A DNA stretch of 64,000 nt from Branchipolynoe longqiensis (lineage: Eukaryota > Annelida > Polychaeta > Phyllodocida > Polynoidae), in contig CM059186.1 in assembly GCA_030323885.1 (NCBI GenBank), forward strand, positions 147,499,810 to 147,563,809, given 5' to 3'. Below the pieces are notes generated by a model. It was not told the origin of the DNA and did not search any database. It saw only the letters and a list, made by a program, of their open reading frames with translations. The position numbers and the translations under genes are program-made. Shown here in pieces: positions 62,099 through 64,000 of the stretch (positions are counted from its first letter, which is position 1; each line of letters opens with the position of its first letter).

Positions 62099-62266
62099 CC
62101 ATAGCATCCTGCAGTTTCGTAAGATAGGTAGCGCGCATCCTATCCTCGGCGCTCGTCAGGTGACCGGGGGCAGCAGCAGGGGCGGCAGCAGCAGGGGCGG
62201 CAGCAGGAGGGGAAGCGGCAGCAGCAGGGGCAGCCGGGACGTCCTCTGCCTGCTCCGGGTTCCTTA
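62099..62266 (-). CDS. Unrecognised five-exon gene, exon with Pro-Ala repeat
   Basis: 168 bases between acceptor CCCTTAG and donor ATGG/GTACGA. It encodes RNPEQAEDVPAAPAAAASPP, more Ala-Pro repeats built on GCTGCTGCC units, then GHLTSAEDRMRATYLTKLQD. Entry phase (two bases) and exit phase (one base) match both neighbours. The Pro-Ala tract looks like a flexible linker. Confidence 0.75.
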
Positions 62267-62784
62267 CTAAGGGTTAGATTTTCACAAACAAGTCATAAGT
62301 CATGTGTGTGTGGGCGTGGGCGTGTACCTCATACCTCTTAATTTCTCATATTGACAAGTGGCAATTTGTGTTTTTTGCCATTTTGAATGGCCAATATCTT
62401 GAGAAATAATTATATCATGACTCTGGAAAAAAATAGCCTTGATATATGCATATAGATAACACAGAGTCCGGAAAGACAAGTTCATCTGGCCATTATATTT
62501 TGAATTATTGATATCTGAAATGTGGGTTTCATGCAAATTGCCAAAATAGCTGTTTTTTGGATCATTTTTGTCCATATTAAAAAGCCTACAACTTTTTAAG
62601 TAATCATCCGATCTTAATGAACTTTGTGTCATTTTACTTCTCCTGGTAAGAGCTATGGAACTATATCAAAATATGGTACTTTCTATTGAGTTGCAAAAAT
62701 GAGTTGGGATACCTATTGTAAGTCCTTAGTGATAGAGTGTGGGTAGGGGGAAAAACAGAGAATTGGCATTCAGCTAAAACTTAC
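62267..62784 (-). other. Intron of the five-exon gene
   Basis: 518 bases, GTAAG donor and TTAG acceptor on the minus strand. AT-rich with no other feature seen. Confidence 0.65.
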
Positions 62785-62920
62785 CATCGTGACAATCAAA
62801 CCCTTCCCGGAAGAGCGCCCAGTTTTTTTTATAAAACTGCGGGGCAGTGCCGGAGCAGATCTCCATGGTGCCCCGCGGAGATTTAAGGAATAGCAGCATA
62901 TCGACCTCACCGTCTGCGGT
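62785..62920 (-). CDS. Unrecognised five-exon gene, third exon from the edge
   Basis: 136 bases after acceptor CTCAACGCAG, before donor GATG/GTAAGT. Encodes TADGEVDMLLFLKSPRGTME, then ICSGTAPQFYKKNWALFREG and FDCHD. It begins at phase 0 as the neighbour at 63264 demands. A compact, mixed hydrophobic and charged segment, so part of a folded domain. Confidence 0.75.
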
Positions 62921-63263
62921 CTGCGTTGAGGTCGCACAGAAGGTTGGCCTGGATCAATACCGCAAATAATGTAGGTTCTTTTAACAAGGCTAGATAAATA
63001 AAGCGATATAAATTTAGATAGAATAGTAAATGGGTCAACTTTAGGTATATATAACAGACACCCTGACAAATTGACATATAAAACAATGCTGACAGAATAG
63101 TATCTGGGTCAACATTAGGTACATATAACAGCCCCAAGGAAGATAATGAATTACTATGGTATACTAATATTCCGGCTTGCAGAGACGGTGTGAAGACATT
63201 TTACATTCGGTAGATGTAACAGACACAAGGAATATTAGGGAATATTATCGTAGACTAATATAC

Positions 63264-63445
63264 CTCCTTGCACAGACGGTGATAACAGGCATTCACCATG
63301 GCAACTCGCTCCTCACGGGTCATTGCTTCCGGACCCATCTGAGCGAGCTGCCGGGCATCGTCGCTGAAGGTGGTCCGCTCAGCGGGGAGAAGCGCTCTCC
63401 ACCCAGCCAGCCAAGCAGTCTGCTTTTCGGCGAAGGTGCCGGGGG
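63264..63445 (-). CDS. Unrecognised five-exon gene, second exon from the edge
   Basis: 182 bases after acceptor ATATTTCAG, donor GGAG/GTATAT. Encodes PGTFAEKQTAWLAGWRALLP, then AERTTFSDDARQLAQMG and TREERVAMVNACYHRLCKE. With the preceding exon the pattern GFDLYKR...W...WRALLP.ER..F.DDA is faintly like an HMG-box helix pair; this is a weak visual likeness only. Confidence 0.75.
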
Positions 63446-63853
63446 CTGAAATATTTACGAATTACATTCTATTAATGTTTGTTTGTATCTGTTTTAAGTC
63501 CATGTCTACATGTAACAATATTCCAGTGTCTACCAAGTGTGTAAGGCATATCATATCAATGACAACATAACTTGACTAGTTAGAAAAACAATCGACTAAA
63601 TATCGAAATACTTTGTAACGCTAAACCATTAAAATCATGCCAGGACATTACCCGTCAGTACCGTGGCGTGTAACTTGTTACGCAACTATTATTCGAGCAG
63701 AGTGTAGGTTAGTCTTTTGTGAAAGAGTATAAAGACGGTGCTGTCAACCGATTTTTTGATTGACAAACCTACATTGCCATATAATAGTTTCAGATAATTA
63801 CAGCTAAAAAAATATATTTCGGCCAACGTTGATATGGAATCTATAGAATTTAC

Positions 63854-63998
63854 CGGACTGGGTGGAGCGCTTGTAGAGGTCGAACCCCGTTGTGCGCTTC
63901 GCCTGCTGCACGGAAACGCGCACCTTTTGGCGAAGGCTGTCGGGGTCCGCGACGGCAGAAGCGGCTGGAGCGCACCGCTCCTGCGCATTTCGGCGCAT
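63854..63998 (-). CDS. Unrecognised five-exon gene, exon at the window edge
   Basis: Open to the window end; an ATG at 63996-63998 may be the start, but upstream sequence is missing. Encodes AQERCAPAASAVADPDSLRQ, KVRVSVQQAKRTTGFDLYKR and STQS, then donor TCCG/GTAAAT in phase 1, which fits the two-base entry of the next exon. Rich in basic residues. Confidence 0.7.
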
Positions 63999-64000
63999 AT

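Overview
This window is animal (metazoan) nuclear DNA. It has spliced exons with matching GT/AG sites and phases, tRNA-derived SINEs, several clades of non-LTR retrotransposon, Ty3/gypsy and tyrosine-recombinase retroelements, and satellites, and no bacterial gene organisation. The mix (Ngaro/DIRS, a gag-PR-IN-ordered gypsy, I/Nimb-like, RTE and CR1/L2-like LINEs, many diverged SINEs) suits a repeat-rich aquatic invertebrate, but I cannot name the phylum from sequence alone. Most of the window is dead or dying mobile DNA; only a few stretches look like host genes.

Layout. 0.4-0.6 kb: one exon-like MADF (Myb/SANT-like) fragment. 1-14.1 kb: a badly decayed plus-strand Ty3/gypsy element (gag, PR, RT, RNase H, IN), split in its integrase by a younger minus-strand Mag-like gypsy element (6744-12701) with 135-bp LTRs, PBS, PPT and a 5-bp target duplication. 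That element in turn carries a poly-A retroposon. 15.1-20.3 kb: an unrecognised, probably gag-like ORF block cut by two 5'-truncated copies of one RNase H-bearing LINE. 20.3-25 kb: SINEs, one trypsin-like terminal exon (21769-21963) and tandem repeats. 25.8-35 kb: a four-deep nest, a CR1/L2-like LINE containing a Ngaro-type element containing an RTE copy containing a second RTE copy. 35.6-40.4 kb: a gypsy element with 5' LTR and a gag-PR-IN order with no RT between PR and IN. 40.4-46.7 kb: an I/Nimb-like LINE with zinc-knuckle ORF1, EN, RT and RNase H and a 0.7-kb internal tandem duplication. 48.1-50.4 kb: a very GC-rich fragment of a second DIRS-type element (gag). 50.9-52.4 kb: a 1.5-kb almost G-free CAA-rich satellite.

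54.8-64 kb is different. It holds the first exon of an unrecognised Pro/Ala/Glu-rich gene with a TATA-like box, local dispersed repeats, and a satellite (about 56.7-59.7 kb) whose 12 long hairpins recur in an exact 991-bp higher-order period. At the end is a minus-strand gene whose five visible exons (61435 to the window edge) join in phase across four GT/AG introns.

The elements do not form a common pathway; their relations are mostly insertion history. The most informative points are the Ngaro element's A1-ORFs-B1-A2-B2 repeats with a shared 6-bp ACAATT at internal junction and both host junctions, the 991-bp hairpin array, the RT-less gag-PR-IN ORF, and the unrecognised five-exon gene.
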